From Cryptomeria japonica (lineage: Eukaryota; Streptophyta; Pinopsida; Cupressales; Cupressaceae): 64,000 nucleotides of DNA. Positions 11,460 through 22,977 of this stretch are shown one piece after another; position 1 is the stretch's first letter, and each line of letters begins with the position of its first letter. Made by a program: the position numbers and the translations under genes. The stretch is taken from positions 507,857,373 through 507,921,372 of the forward strand of contig NC_081415.1 in the NCBI RefSeq assembly GCF_030272615.1. The letters are read 5' to 3'. Below the pieces are notes generated by a model. That model saw only the letters and a program-made list of their open reading frames with translations, was not told where the DNA came from and made no database searches.

Positions 11460-11550
11460 ACACATATTTAATTTGCTCTATCTGCTTCTTGAGGTGCCAC
11501 CATGGTGCATTTCACATCCTCAGGGTTTGAATGGAAGTCTTCTTGAAGAA
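11460..11550 (+). pseudogene. Possible first-exon remnant in the left arm
   Basis: A short ATG frame in a CCACCATGG context (about 11499) gives MVHFTSSGFEWKSS before a stop. The right arm has a matching but decayed copy near 16580-16612 on the other strand. The good initiation context, the conservation between arms and the following GCAGGTG suggest a captured exon end. The protein is not recognised. Confidence 0.3.
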
Positions 11551-12319
11551 TTTGCAGGTGTCGACAATAGGCACCCGGATCTAGTAAATTCTTTGCATTT
11601 CCTATGTTTAAAAAACTCATTTCGAGCTCTGCACGATTTTATTTAAAGGCATATTTTGATGGTTTTCTGTGTGATTCTATTCATCAACTTTGAACTATAT
11701 TTTGGCGCCATGAAATATGCCATGACTTGCAAACTCTCTGTGTATTTGCTCATTCCGAGTTTTAATAAAAAGAAGGGCATATTTTGTGGTTCGTATTTCA
11801 TGAAGATTTGTCATTTGCTTTGTGACTACTCCTTGATGCTGCCATACTTGGAAGTCTGTTGGGTTTTCTGGAAGAGTTTGAAGGCAATACTCAGGCTGCC
11901 ATGACAAGCTTTATCACTTGTGAATGAAAACATTTGTTTAAGCTCCATCTCCAACTTTGAGAGATACCAGTTGCAACATTATTCTATGTGCATTTGATGA
12001 ATGATGTTGTACCTCCTTTTGATTATCAAATCTTAGAAAGATTTTGCAAGTTTGAATTCATTATCTAGGCCACAACTGGCAAACTTTGTATATTATTACT
12101 TGTTTCAATCTTGATGCTGCATTCTAAGGCCATAAGGCAGGCCATGTCTTGAAACCCTTACAACTTTATCTCTAATTTAGAAGGAACCTTATAGGCTCGA
12201 TAGTGGATTCTCATTATCCTCTTTGTTTGTATTGAACACGCTGTGATAATGTAGGGGTTGAAACCGCATATTTCTATTGTCACAGAGCATACATTGTGCA
12301 GGTTGTGGCTGATCTAAAT

Positions 12320-12720
12320 TTCATTGTTGGCTGCACTTTGCATTATTCCTTTTGTGCATTAGAATATCCCTTGCAACTGTTCATTGACAACATGTGACCT
12401 CAATCTCTTATTTGCTGCCATTGTCATGAAATATCTCTTATGTGACCTCTATCTCTAAGTTTCATTGTTGGCCGCACTTTGCATTATTCCTTTTGTGCAT
12501 GGTGAATATCCCTTGCAACTGTTCATTGACAACATGTGACCTCTATCTCTTATTTGCTGTCACTGTCATGGAATATCTCTTATGTTACCTCTATCTCTAA
12601 GTTTCATTATTGGCTGCACTTTGCATTATTCCTTTTGTGCATGGTGAATATCCTTTGCAATTGTTCATTGACAACATGTGACCTCTATCTCATATATGTT
12701 GTCACTGTCATGGATTGGTT
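12320..12720. repeat. Three tandem copies of a 141-142-bp unit
   Basis: TCATTGTTGG(C)GCACTTTGC-type unit starts occur at about 12321, 12462 and 12604, each followed by GCATTATTCCTTTTGTGCAT and TTGACAACATGTGACCTC. The copies are nearly identical and lie inside the left arm of the inverted repeat. Confidence 0.85.
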
Positions 12721-13602
12721 TAGTAGGACTATGTTAGGCCCTGGCAAGACAATTTAAACTTCATCTTCCAATACAAGCTCCGTATTTTCATGATGCTGCA
12801 AACTCAATGAGTTTTGATTCCATCTCTGTCGTAGCACCATTCTTTGACATGAAAATGATTGTCATTGTAACTTGCAGGATAAGATTATTATACCCTTATT
12901 TATTCATTTTGCGTCTCGTGAATTATTTTTGAGATTGTTCAAACATAGCTCCTTGTAAAAGATGCAATACCTTTACTATTCTTGTTATGATTATGTATTA
13001 TGCTTTTCACAACATCTTTTCACCATTGTCATATAAGCTTGAAAGCATTGTCCATTGACTATAGCAATGCCCTATACTGTTGCTCTTTGACCCCTTTGAC
13101 TAAGGGAAAACCTTGTTTTGCCACTATCATTTAAGTTTCTACTACTTGTATTTCTTATGTCAGTGTGGTTCTATTGAGTAGTGATTTTTTATTTATACCA
13201 ATGAATTCATCAATTCACTGTTGTGAATGATGAACCCCTTCTTGACTGAATTACCATGAAACAAGAAAGACCTTTGCCTCTGTTAAATTAGATTACAACA
13301 TGCTGGGCTCAACCCTTGTGGGAGCCCATTTTACTCGACATGTTGTGATATTTGATTTCAGTATAATATAATCTAACAATAAATATGATACCTGTACCTG
13401 CACAATGAACAAACATGTTAGGTGAAACAATCAAGTTCAGATTGTAATGGATATTGATGATGATTTTTTTGCTTTCCTCTCTAATATATGTGATAACTTG
13501 AATAACTGATTTGACGCTTTATGAAAGCTTCTATGCATTTGCTGATTTTACATATGAACTAATTAGGTATCCTGAGCTCAACATCACTTTTCATCACTTG
13601 CA

Positions 13603-13683
13603 GGCACTTCTGGAGCAGCAAAGTGTAAGGAGCATGAATACAAGCGACAAGTCAACCTCGAGGATTTGTCATTCAGGGAATGA
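13603..13683 (+). pseudogene. Exon-like 27-codon segment after a splice-acceptor-like site
   Basis: After a pyrimidine-containing stretch ending CATCACTTGCAG, an open frame runs GTSGAAKCKEHEYKRQ, then VNLEDLSFRE, then a stop. The right arm has the same segment on the other strand (about 14230-14310), but with a frame shift. This looks like a terminal exon with its intron border retained, suggesting DNA-level capture of a gene fragment. The source gene is not recognised. Confidence 0.4.
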
Positions 13684-15362
13684 CAGATCCCTACTCCTTT
13701 TATATGCTTTCTTCTGTAAATGTATAGTTTTCTTGTATGACACATTGAATTAGTTACTCCCATGGCTTGTGTGGGACACTATGCTTTTTGAATTTATTAA
13801 TAAAGAAAATATTTTTGATACCTATACATAATCAGATACATGCTTTCAATTTTTTAATGCAAATGCTATCCTAGGTCTACTTGATTGAGCTGAGAGGAAT
13901 TTAGGTAGCATTTTTACCTAATTTCGCCTCCAGCTCAATCAGGTAGAGTCGGGACAACATTTGCACTAAAAAATTAAAAGTACATATCTTATTGTGCCCA
14001 AATTCTCATACAAGTAAGAGATGTTATCAAATGAATAATATATTCAATGCAGGTGTTTTCAAGAAAGAACTGTTTACAACTTTGCATAGAAGGATGTTTT
14101 TTCTTTATTCATGAATATCAAAAGTATAGTGTCCCACACAAGCTGTGGGAGTAACTCATTTAGTGCATTATGAAAATAAATATATACATTTACGAAAGAA
14201 AGCATAAAAAAAGGAGTAGGGATCCATCGTTGCCTAAATGATCAACCCTCGAGGCTGAGTTGTCGCTTGTCTTCATGCTCTTTTACACTCTACTTCTCCA
14301 GAGGTGTCTGCAAGAGATGAAAAAGTGGTGTTAGAGCTCAGGATACCTAATCAATTCATATGTAACTTCAGGAAATGGATAATCATTTTCATAGGGCATC
14401 AAACAAGTTATGAAGAACAGTGAAATATCAAAGAATATGCAGAAAATCATCGACAATATCCATGAAAATCAGAATTTCATTTTTATCTAACATGTTTGTT
14501 CATTGTACATGTACATGTACGATACTCTTTATTGAAATACTTTACAAGTTCATATGATATATCAAATATCATAGCTTTTGGAGTAAAATGGGCTCCCATA
14601 AGGGTTGACCCCAACATGTAATCATTTATCCTATTGTTATTGGCAGAGATTTAGTGTGTTTTCCTACATGACATGGTGATTCAATCAAACATGAATTCAT
14701 CATTTATAACACTGAAGTAGTGAGTTCACTGATATAAATAGAAAATTGATGCTCAATGGGACCACAGTGTCATTGAAGACAACAATAATCACCAGTGACA
14801 TTTCTACAGATGATCAGTGTCACTATCAAATACAGTGAGATCATGCTACATAGTGATCTATAGCAGTTCACGAGAACTTAAAGACAATGAACTGTAGTGT
14901 ATAGTGATTGATAAATCCATTTCAAAGGCATATAGCTCAATCATTGCATTCAAAAATAGGATAGATACAATAGTGTTCATAGCCAATGAAAAGCAATATA
15001 GTATGCAGTCCTCAATGTTCGAAGTAATCAATAGTAGAAAATAGAAAGGAAGCAGTGACACAAAAATCAAAGATATTGATAATTATCTCAGTGATCCCAA
15101 AACAGTGACAAATGCAAATAAGTGAGAGTTCATCAAAGCATACAATCTATAGACAAGCATAAGGTTGTAGCGCTCATAAAGCATGTCAAAGATATCAATA
15201 AACAGTGACCTTGAAGCCCAATGATAGTGCATGGGAAAAGTACAGGTTTGAAGAGTTATTGGAAACATCATAATAGCAACAACTGTGTTCAATATATAGT
15301 GCAATCTATGGTGATGAGAGAAAACATACCTACACAACATGTTTTATGATTATATCTCATGA

Positions 15363-15560
15363 GAGGAGTTACAATGGGCACAAGAGCTCGAAGCTAAGGG
15401 CATATTGAAGGAAAGAATTCATCAATTAGGAATTAAAGACCCAGGTTTGCAGCTACCAAAGTATGAAGAGTTTGATAATAGGAACAATCATTGGCGTTGT
15501 TGGATAATGAAAAGAGAAGCTAATATACAAATTTCTGATTCTCTTTTCAATACGCTATGA
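15363..15560 (+). pseudogene. Exon-like 66-codon open frame in the right arm
   Basis: A clean frame reads EELQWAQELEAKGILKERIH, continues through LPKYEEFDNRNNHWRCW and ends SDSLFNTL with a TGA at 15558-15560. It begins just after a possible acceptor (CTCATGAG). Composition and length look like real protein sequence, unlike the AT-rich surroundings. I do not recognise the family. There is no obvious counterpart in the left arm. It may be the last exon of a transposase or of a captured gene. Confidence 0.4.
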
Positions 15561-16971
15561 TTATATGTTATTAACTTTGAGCTCAATACATAATAACATA
15601 TAGATTGCAGTGATTGAAGACTATAAAATAATAGAGAGAAGAAAAGATAGTAAGGAATTAATAATACAATGAAATCACAATCAAAGCCTCGTGGAAAATA
15701 TAGTCATAAGCCTAAAGACAAAGGCATTCATGGTCCATTCAAAACATAGGAGCATATATTGAAGACAAAGGGTTTTGAAGAAGTCCAATATCATAAATGG
15801 TTTCAAAATTGTGATTGTTGTAGCTTTTGATAAAAAGACAATTTTATCGGAACACAGATGCAAGAATTATTACTCAGCGAATATGTATGTGTTGTAACCA
15901 TTAGCATATATAAGACAATCAAACTTTAAAGTACATATAGTAAATCATGAATAATAGTCAAAGGGTATGAGATTTTTGTTAAACGACATGTAACCATCCA
16001 TCAATGGCATCTAGAGCAACAAATCAAGACAATGGCCTAAATACAACCATTGAAGGGCATTGCCATATTAGTAGAGCATAAGGATCAAATTACCAATCGA
16101 AAAGCACAATGCCTTCAATACAAACAGAGACAATAATATGGAGCCACTGTTGAGCTTGTAAAGCTCCTTCAAAATCAGAGGATGTGTAAGGGTTTCAAAC
16201 CATGACTTGCATGGCCTTTGAATGTAGCCACAAGTTGAAATAAATGAGAATATGCAGAGGATACTCATGTCACTGAAATTTTATTACATCAAAATGGAGC
16301 TCAAAATTGATCAATGAAAGTTGTAGGCAATAATGATAATGTCACCGTTATTGGTAGCCATTAATGGAGTTAAAGAAATAGCTTTGCAATCTTACCTGTG
16401 ACGGCCTGACGAAGAAACAAAATGAAAGCTTCCAGAAAACCCAACATACTTCCAAGTATAATGATGCCAAATGCAGTTCAATATTAATGAAAAACTCATC
16501 AAAATATGCAGCACACATAAAATCATTTAAATATGCCCTTCACCTATGCTAGACGCTTGCAAATATTTCCAGAAAAAACTTGTTCATACCCTCAAGGAGT
16601 GAATATCATGGCGACACTCAACACAGTAGCAAAATGAAAGTATCGAATGTCAAGAGGATATGAATGATTTAGGGTTTCATTTTACCCTAATATATTCGAA
16701 AAGACAAACATTTTTTTTGGTTTTCTTTTTACATTTCCCCTTCCTTATACCCTCTTGGGCATTAGGGATCAAATGTTTTATTTTGCATCTCTTTTGAGTG
16801 CTTATTACTTAAGTGATTTATAATTCATCACTTAATAACTAATATCAATGTAATTAATATAATTTATCACTTAATAACTAATATCAATGTAATTAATATT
16901 TATTCAGCGATGAATTATAAATCACTTAATAAGTATTATGTATGGAGTAAATAAAAGCATGAGTTTATTTA

Positions 16972-17148
16972 CTAGCATATATACCTTAAATTTTAATTTA
17001 ATCTATATAAAATACGTTGAGAGATATCCTTCTCGAGGAGCCTATTTGAATTTAGGGTGTAAAATTCATTAAAAATAGGCGTCTCGAGAAGGATATCTCT
17101 CAGCGTATTTTATATAGATGAAATTAAAATTTAAGGTATATATGCTAG
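16972..17148. repeat. Compact 177-bp hairpin, MITE-like or foldback
   Basis: Arms of about 68 bases begin CTAGCATATATACCTTAAA and end with its complement, TTTAAGGTATATATGCTAG. They contain GAGATATCCTTCTCGAG paired with CTCGAGAAGGATATCTC. The loop of about 40 bases starts GCCTATTT and ends AAATAGGC, extending the stem. The arms are nearly perfect, unlike the older inverted repeat beside it. No ORF. It could be a young MITE or a small-RNA precursor. Confidence 0.85.
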
Positions 17149-17371
17149 TGGCAGTCGTGCGGTGCAACATGAAAAACATAAAATAAATCAATATATAATT
17201 ATATATTCTTTTATTAGAATAAATTATATTATAATATTATTATTATTATTATTATATTATTAGGTAGACATATATGAAATTTAATATATCTATTTAGACT
17301 GTTTTTAATAATATATATGTGTTGCAAGATCAAAGCAAATACTAAATAATATAAAACTTTATTTAATCACG
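17149..17371. other. AT-rich junction with TTA-type repeats
   Basis: Contains a (TTA)n stretch near 17240-17265 and no coding signal. It leads into the telomere-like array. Confidence 0.6.
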
Positions 17372-19449
17372 AGTATTATGCTTATGGTTAGCGTTAGGAT
17401 TAAGGTTAGTGTTATTGTCAGGATTAAGGTTTACATCATGTTTCAAGTTAGGTTTATGATTAGGGTTAGGGTTATGATAATGGTTGGGGTTTATATCATG
17501 GTTATGGTTAGCATCAATATTAGGGTTTGGTTTTGGTTTAGGATTGTGGTTAGGGTTAGGGTTTAGGATTACAATTAGGATTATGGTTAGGGTTAGGGTT
17601 ATGGTTACAAATTAATATTAGGGTTAAATTTATGGTTAGGGTTAGGGTCTAGTGTCAAGTTTACAATTATGTTTTGGGTTTACATCAAAGTTAGGTTTAG
17701 GGTAAGCATAATTACTGTTAGGGTTAGGGTCAGAATTATAGCTGGGGGTATGGTTAGGATTAGGATTTGGTTTATGGTTATGTTTTGGATGAAGGTTAAG
17801 TTTAGTATTATGGTAATTTATAAGGTTTATATCATGTTTAGGGTTATGATTAGGGTTAGGGTTATGATAATGGTTAGGGTGTATATCATGGTTAGGGTTT
17901 GGTTTTGGTTTAGGATTATGGTTAGGGTTACGGTTTATGATTATAGTTAGGATTATGGTTAGGGTTAAGGTTTAGAGTTAAGGTTAAGTTTATGGTTAGG
18001 GTTTAGTGCCAGGGCTACAATTACATTTGGTATTTACAACAAAATTAGGGTTAAAATTAGGGTTAAGGTTCAATTACATTAAGGTTAGGGTTAAATTAGT
18101 ATTAAAGTTTAGTTAGGAGTAGGGTCTAGGTTTAGGAATAGATTAGGATTAAAATTTAATTTGGTTTAGGGTTAAGTTTAGAGAAGGATTATTATTAGGG
18201 TTAAGGTTTAGGATTACAATTAGGTTAGCATTAGGATTAGGGTTAGGGTTATGGTTGAGTTTATTGTTTACATCATGGTTGGACTTAAGGTTACGTTTAT
18301 GATAATAGTTAGGCTTAGGTTAGGGTCATAGTCAGGATAATGGCTAGGTTAGTGTTTACATCATAGTTAGGGTTAGGGTTAACATTAGGGTTAGGGTTAG
18401 GGTCATGATTAACATCATGGTTAGAGTTAGGTTTAGGGTTAGGGTTAGGATTTAAATTATGCTTAGGGTTATGGTGAGGATTATGATTAGGGTTTAAGAT
18501 TAAGGATAGGGTTAGGGTTATGGACTGGGTTAGGGTTAGGGTTAGGATTAGGTTTTAGGGTTTAGGGTTATGGTTAGATTAGATTAGGGTTAGGGTTTAG
18601 AGTTATCGTTAGGATTATGGTTAGGGTTATGATGTACATCATGGTCGGGGTTGGAGTTAGGGTTAGGTTATGGCTAGGCTTAGGGTTACAATTATGGTTA
18701 GGATTATCAATATAGAGTAAGGGTTTACATCATGGTTAGGGTTAGGGTTAGTGTTAGGATTAATCTTAGTGTTTATTTCATGGTTAGGGTTAGTGTTAGG
18801 ATTTGCATCACGGGTAGGGTTAAGATTAGGATTATTGTTAGGGTTAGAGATTAAGATTAAGGTTAGGGTTAGGATTATTGTTTGGGTTAGGGTTTAGGGT
18901 TTAGGTTATACTTAGGTTGAGGATTATAATTATGGTTATGGTAAGGGTTAGGATATACATCATGGTTAGGGCTAGTTGTAGGGTTAGTTTTAGTGAAATG
19001 GCTATCCAACCCTTAGGGTTAAGGGTTAGTGTTAGGATTAATGTTAGTCTTTAAATCACAGTTAGGGTTAGGATTTGCACCATGGTTAGGGTTATTGTTA
19101 GGATTATGGATAGGGTTAGGGTCTAGGATTTTGGTTAGGTTTAGGGTTCAAATCATGGTTAGGGTTAGGTTTATGGTTCAGGATAGGGTTTAGGATTAGG
19201 ATTATAATCATAGTTAGGGTTTGCATCATTGTAAGGATTAGGGTTAGTTTTAGGGTTTGGGTTATGGTTAGGTTTAAGGTTATAATTATGGTTATTGTTA
19301 GGTTTTGTATTTGCATCTTGATTAGGGTTACAATTAGTATTAGGGTTTGGGTTAAAGTTATGTTTAGGGTTATAATTATGGTTATTTTTAGGGTTTGGAT
19401 TTACATATTTATTAGAGTTAGGATTAGGGTTAACATTACAATTTATTTA
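17372..19449 (+). repeat. Degenerate TTAGGG-like satellite, block 1
   Basis: About 2.08 kb built from GGTTAGGGTTA-type units, most with TTAGGG and some with the plant TTTAGGG form, all G-rich on the plus strand. A longer motif, ACATCATGGTTAGGG, recurs at least ten times at irregular intervals (for example 18270, 18632, 18726, 18957, 19151). This shows a higher-order pattern and not a fresh telomere. Open frames in this block are artefacts of the repeat. A 23-base MITE remnant lies at about 18995-19017. Confidence 0.9.
19432..19449 (+). repeat. Target-site duplication of the plus-strand LINE, left copy
   Basis: AACATTACAATTTATTTA, repeated exactly at 32795-32812 on the other side of the insertion. 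Its length of 18 bases is typical of LINE insertion. Confidence 0.85.
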
Positions 19450-21900
19450 TACTTGGACTAACAGGAGAACTGGTAATGATCTTATCCAAGTTCGTCTTGA
19501 TAGGACTCTCATTTCTGATGACTGGTATAGTCATTATTTCTGTTCTTTGTCGACCCACATTCGGGTTGGATCGGATCACTTTCCCATCACTTTCATTGTT
19601 GAATCCATCAATATAAGGAGAAACTTCCCCTTCAGATTTGAAAAAATGTGGAACCTTCACCCAAACATCAAAAGTAATATCTAGAAAACGTGGAGCATTC
19701 AAGTTGAGGGAACTGCTATGTATAGAGTTGTTAAGAAGCTTAAAAGTGTAAAGGATAACATAAGACTCTGGAATAAATCCAGCCTTGGGAACATTTTTGA
19801 GGCCAAAGGCAAAGTCCAGGAAGACCTTAAAGAAATACAAACTCAAATCCAGAAAGATGGTTTCAGTACTGTGTCCATTGCTGATGAAAATGAGACTCTC
19901 AAAAAATAGCATGATATCATTGCCAAAGAGGAAACCTTCTGGAAGCAGAGATCTAGATGCATTTGGCTCAAGGAAGGAGATAGCAACACAAGATTCTTCC
20001 ATATGTCGATGATCAAGCATAAAACAGTTAATAGGGTTACCAAACTTGTGGTGGATAATGGGGAGATTATCAAGGAGGATGAAATTAGGAACAAAGCTAA
20101 AAGGTTTTTCTTGGAACTGGTAAAGAGGGATCACAGGTTGGATGCTGAAGCTCAATCTTCTTTTCTTCATAACATCCCTTGTCTCATTGATGAACAAAAG
20201 AACGCCTCCCTTTCTTCCATTCCTTCGATTCTGGAAATTTAAAATGTTGTCTTCTCCTTCGATGGTAACAAAGTGCCTGGCCCTGATGGTTTTCCCATGT
20301 TCTTTTTTTAAGATTTTTGGGACATTGTCGGTAAAGATGTTTCCAATGGGGTCAAGGAATTTTTTGGGGCTAGAAAACTTTTGAAAGAAATCAATGGTAC
20401 TTTTCTTTCTCTCATTCCCAAAACTCAAGGCGCTGACTCTATGGACAAATTTAGACCTATTAGTCTTTGCAATTCCTTTTATAAGATTATCTCTAAGGTT
20501 CTAACTTCCAGATTACTGTCCGTCCTTCCTACTCTTATTAATCACCAATAAAATGGTTTTGTCCCTGGTCGTCAAATTCTTGACTCTATTATAACTGTCC
20601 ATGAGAACATCCACTCTCTTGTTAAAGCAAAGAAGCAGGGTCTCATCCTCAAGCTTGATCTCTCTAAAGCCTATGATAGGGTTGACTGGTCTTTTCTCAT
20701 GAAGGTTCTTATGTCTTTCGGTTTCTCCTCCAGAGTTTTGGATCTCATCACCCAACTTATCACCTCTGCCTCTTTTGCTGTCCTTGTCAATGGTTCCCCT
20801 TCTCCCTTCTTCCAAGCTTCTAGAGGTCTAAGGCAAGGGGATCCTATTTATCCCATCCTCTTCATTATTATGGCATAATGTTTTGGAAGGACTATGGAAA
20901 ATATGGTTTTGCGAGGCTCCTTTAAGGGTCTCCACCCTTTCTCAATAGATCTTGTTTGTTCTCATCAACAATTTGTCAATGATATTATTATCATTGGGGA
21001 ATCTAGTATCTCTAAAGCTAAAATTTTGAAGAGTACTCTTTGTAAGTTTGCCTCTGCTTCTGGTCAGCTAATCAACAGGACAAAAAGTGAAGTTTTTTTC
21101 ATCAATTCTCCTGAGAGAAGACAATAGAGAATCAGTAGAATCCTAGAGTGTAAGATTGCTGATCTTCCTGCTACCTACCTTGGTCTCCCCATGGGCACTG
21201 CACCTCCTGAATCCTTTTGGAGTTCTCTAGTGGACAAATTCCATAAAAAGTCAGGCTGGAAAGCTCCAACTTCTTAAAGCTTCTCTTCAAAGTATTCCGA
21301 TTTATGCTCTTAGTCTTTTCAGAATTCCAGTTAAGTATGCTGATGCAATCGAGAAATTTCAAAGAAGAATCCTTTGGTCTGGGGTTGAGGACAAGAAAAG
21401 AATGTCTTTGGTGGCTTGGGACTAGGTCTGTAGACCAAAGAGCCAAGGAGGTCTGGCCCTGAGGAGAATTCGAACCTTAAATGAAGCTCTCCTGTCCAAA
21501 CAAGTCTGGAGAATGTTTCATTTAGATACCGAATGGTGTAAAATTTGGCAAAGTAAGTACTCTCTTCAATCCTCCTCTCTTTCTTCTTTTATCAACTCGG
21601 ATCTTAGCATTAATGGATCCCACATATGAAATCATGCCTCTAAATGCAAAGAAAGTTTAGCCAAAGGAGTGATCTGGAAAGTTGGAAATGGTAGGAAAGT
21701 TAAATTCTGGGAGGATCCTTGGCTTTTTGATAAACCTTTGATAGAAATCAATGAATGGCCCCCCCATGCTCCTTGTTGTATAAGAACATTCGGCTCCTTA
21801 GTTGCTGAGTACTGGGCTGGTAACAAATGACAGAATATTGAAAGCATCCATCCAAGCCTTTCTAAGCCCAAGATCGATCTGTCTGCGGTTTGGTTGAACA
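19450..21900 (+). pseudogene. LINE endonuclease end and reverse transcriptase, with stops
   Basis: The region begins with the endonuclease C-terminus, including VGSDHFPITF (the SDH motif). The reverse transcriptase follows: GPDGFPMFFF, NGTFLSLIPKTQGADSM, FRPISLCNSFYKIISKVLT, LDLSKAYDRVDW, RGLRQGDPIYPILF and the active-site box QQFVNDIII. That box normally reads FADD in plant LINEs, so Asn replaces the first Asp. ADLPATYLGLPMG marks the thumb. At least six in-frame stops (for example near 19682, 19907, 20240, 20309, 20549 and 20876) and a frame shift near 21270 disable it. Confidence 0.9.
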
Positions 21901-21959
21901 AAGAGGTAGACTCCTTGATTTAGAAACATGATCCCAAAGGTACCTTAATTGTTTCCTCT

Positions 21960-22977
21960 ATGTATTGTGTCTTGCCCCCCACTCCTTCAGGTAATCCTTA
22001 TTGGTCTAAAGCCTGGATTAAAGGCCTTACCCCCATAATCAATTTCTTCTTCTGGACCATCCTCCATAATAAAATCTTGACCCTTGACAAACTAAAAAAC
22101 AAAGGCTTTGCTTTCCCTAATAGATGTGCTCTGTGCCTTCAGGAAGAACAGTCTGTGGATCACCTTGCCATCCACTGCTCCTTCTCAGCCTCAGTCTGGG
22201 AAAGATTTCTTAAAAGTTTTAGTATTGTCTGGGTGTTTCTAATACCATCAGCGATCTATTTTCCTCCTGGAATTCAAAATGGACTAACTCCTTTTTGAGA
22301 TCTTTGTGGCAACTTTCTCTTCCTCACATCCTGTGGGGACTATGGAAAGAAAGAAATAATCGAATCTTTAGGGATGTCTCCCTCAATTAGGATATTGTGT
22401 TCCAGAAAATTCAATGGGCGATTCAGAAAAATATAGGGATCATTGAGGGTCCTTGTTTCTCGAACAACTCTTTGGAATTAAACATCTTAAGTGCGTGGAA
22501 TATGAAGATTGCCGACCGCCCTAACCCCAACCATAATAAAAGGCTAGAAGCTAAATGGAAAATGCCCCCTTATGGTTGGTTCAAAGTTAATTTTGACGGT
22601 GTTGCCAAAGGTAACCCGGGTCCTTCAGGTTGTGGAGCTTTTGTAAGAGATGACAAAGGAACTTGTAAGGAAATGGTTGATGTCCCTATTGGAACCCAAA
22701 CTAACCATAAAGCTGAAGCAATGGTAGCTCTCCAAGGTATCCTCCTAGCTAAAAAATGGAATTGTCCCTACCTATGGATTGAAGGGGACTCAAACAATAT
22801 TATAAATTGTCTTAAGGGGATCTCAAAACCATCTTGGTCGATCTACAATATAATCATCTCTGCTATAGAACTTATTAGCACTTTAAAAAAAAACTACGTT
22901 TCCCACATTTACCAGGAGGCCAATGGCTCTGCTGACTGGGCTGCCAATGTGGCGGTAAACAAAGAGGAAATGATTAC
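21960..22977 (+). pseudogene. LINE zinc-finger (zf-RVT) and RNase H domains
   Basis: The frame at 21960-22298 carries FPNRCALCLQEEQSVDHLAI and HCSFSASVWERF, the zf-RVT signature, ahead of a frame shift. From about 22560 an RNase H domain is intact in sequence: GWFKVNFDGVAKGNPGPSG (first Asp), EGDSNNIINCL (third Asp), NHKAEAMVALQGIL (Glu) and EANGSADWAANVAVN at the end. The frame stays open across the LTR boundary at 22978, but the residues after it come from the LTR. In the related minus-strand copy the domain ends only a few residues later. Confidence 0.9.

Larger units (their letters stand above)
11215..16945. repeat. Giant imperfect inverted repeat, arms about 2.7-3 kb
   Basis: The sequence folds about a centre near 13912. 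Next to the centre, TTGATTGAGCTGAGAGG on the left pairs with the complement of CCTCCAGCTCAATCAGG on the right. Further out, ACTCCCATGGCTTGTGTGGG (13757) pairs with the complement of CCCACACAAGCTGTGGGAGT (about 14133), and CAACCTCGAGGATTTGTCAT (about 13655) with the segment near 14240. The ATG-containing region near 11500 pairs with that near 16600. The outer ends are AAGTGATTTATAATTTATCA-type palindromes near 11230 and 16800-16930. Identity is visibly imperfect, and unique or diverged stretches (for example about 14760-16050) make the right arm longer. It could be a DNA element with very long terminal inverted repeats or an inverted duplication. Confidence 0.75.

Noticed and set aside
13511-13753. 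80-codon ORF across the exon-like piece
   Set aside because: It is out of frame with the segment following the splice-acceptor-like site and has no family resemblance.
17378-19461. Open frames rich in Val, Arg, Ile and Met in the satellite
   Set aside because: They are translations of GGTTAGGGTTA-type repeats and have no independent coding signal.
19436-20428. 330-codon minus-strand ORF
   Set aside because: Antisense of the LINE endonuclease and reverse transcriptase, whose motifs are clear on the plus strand.
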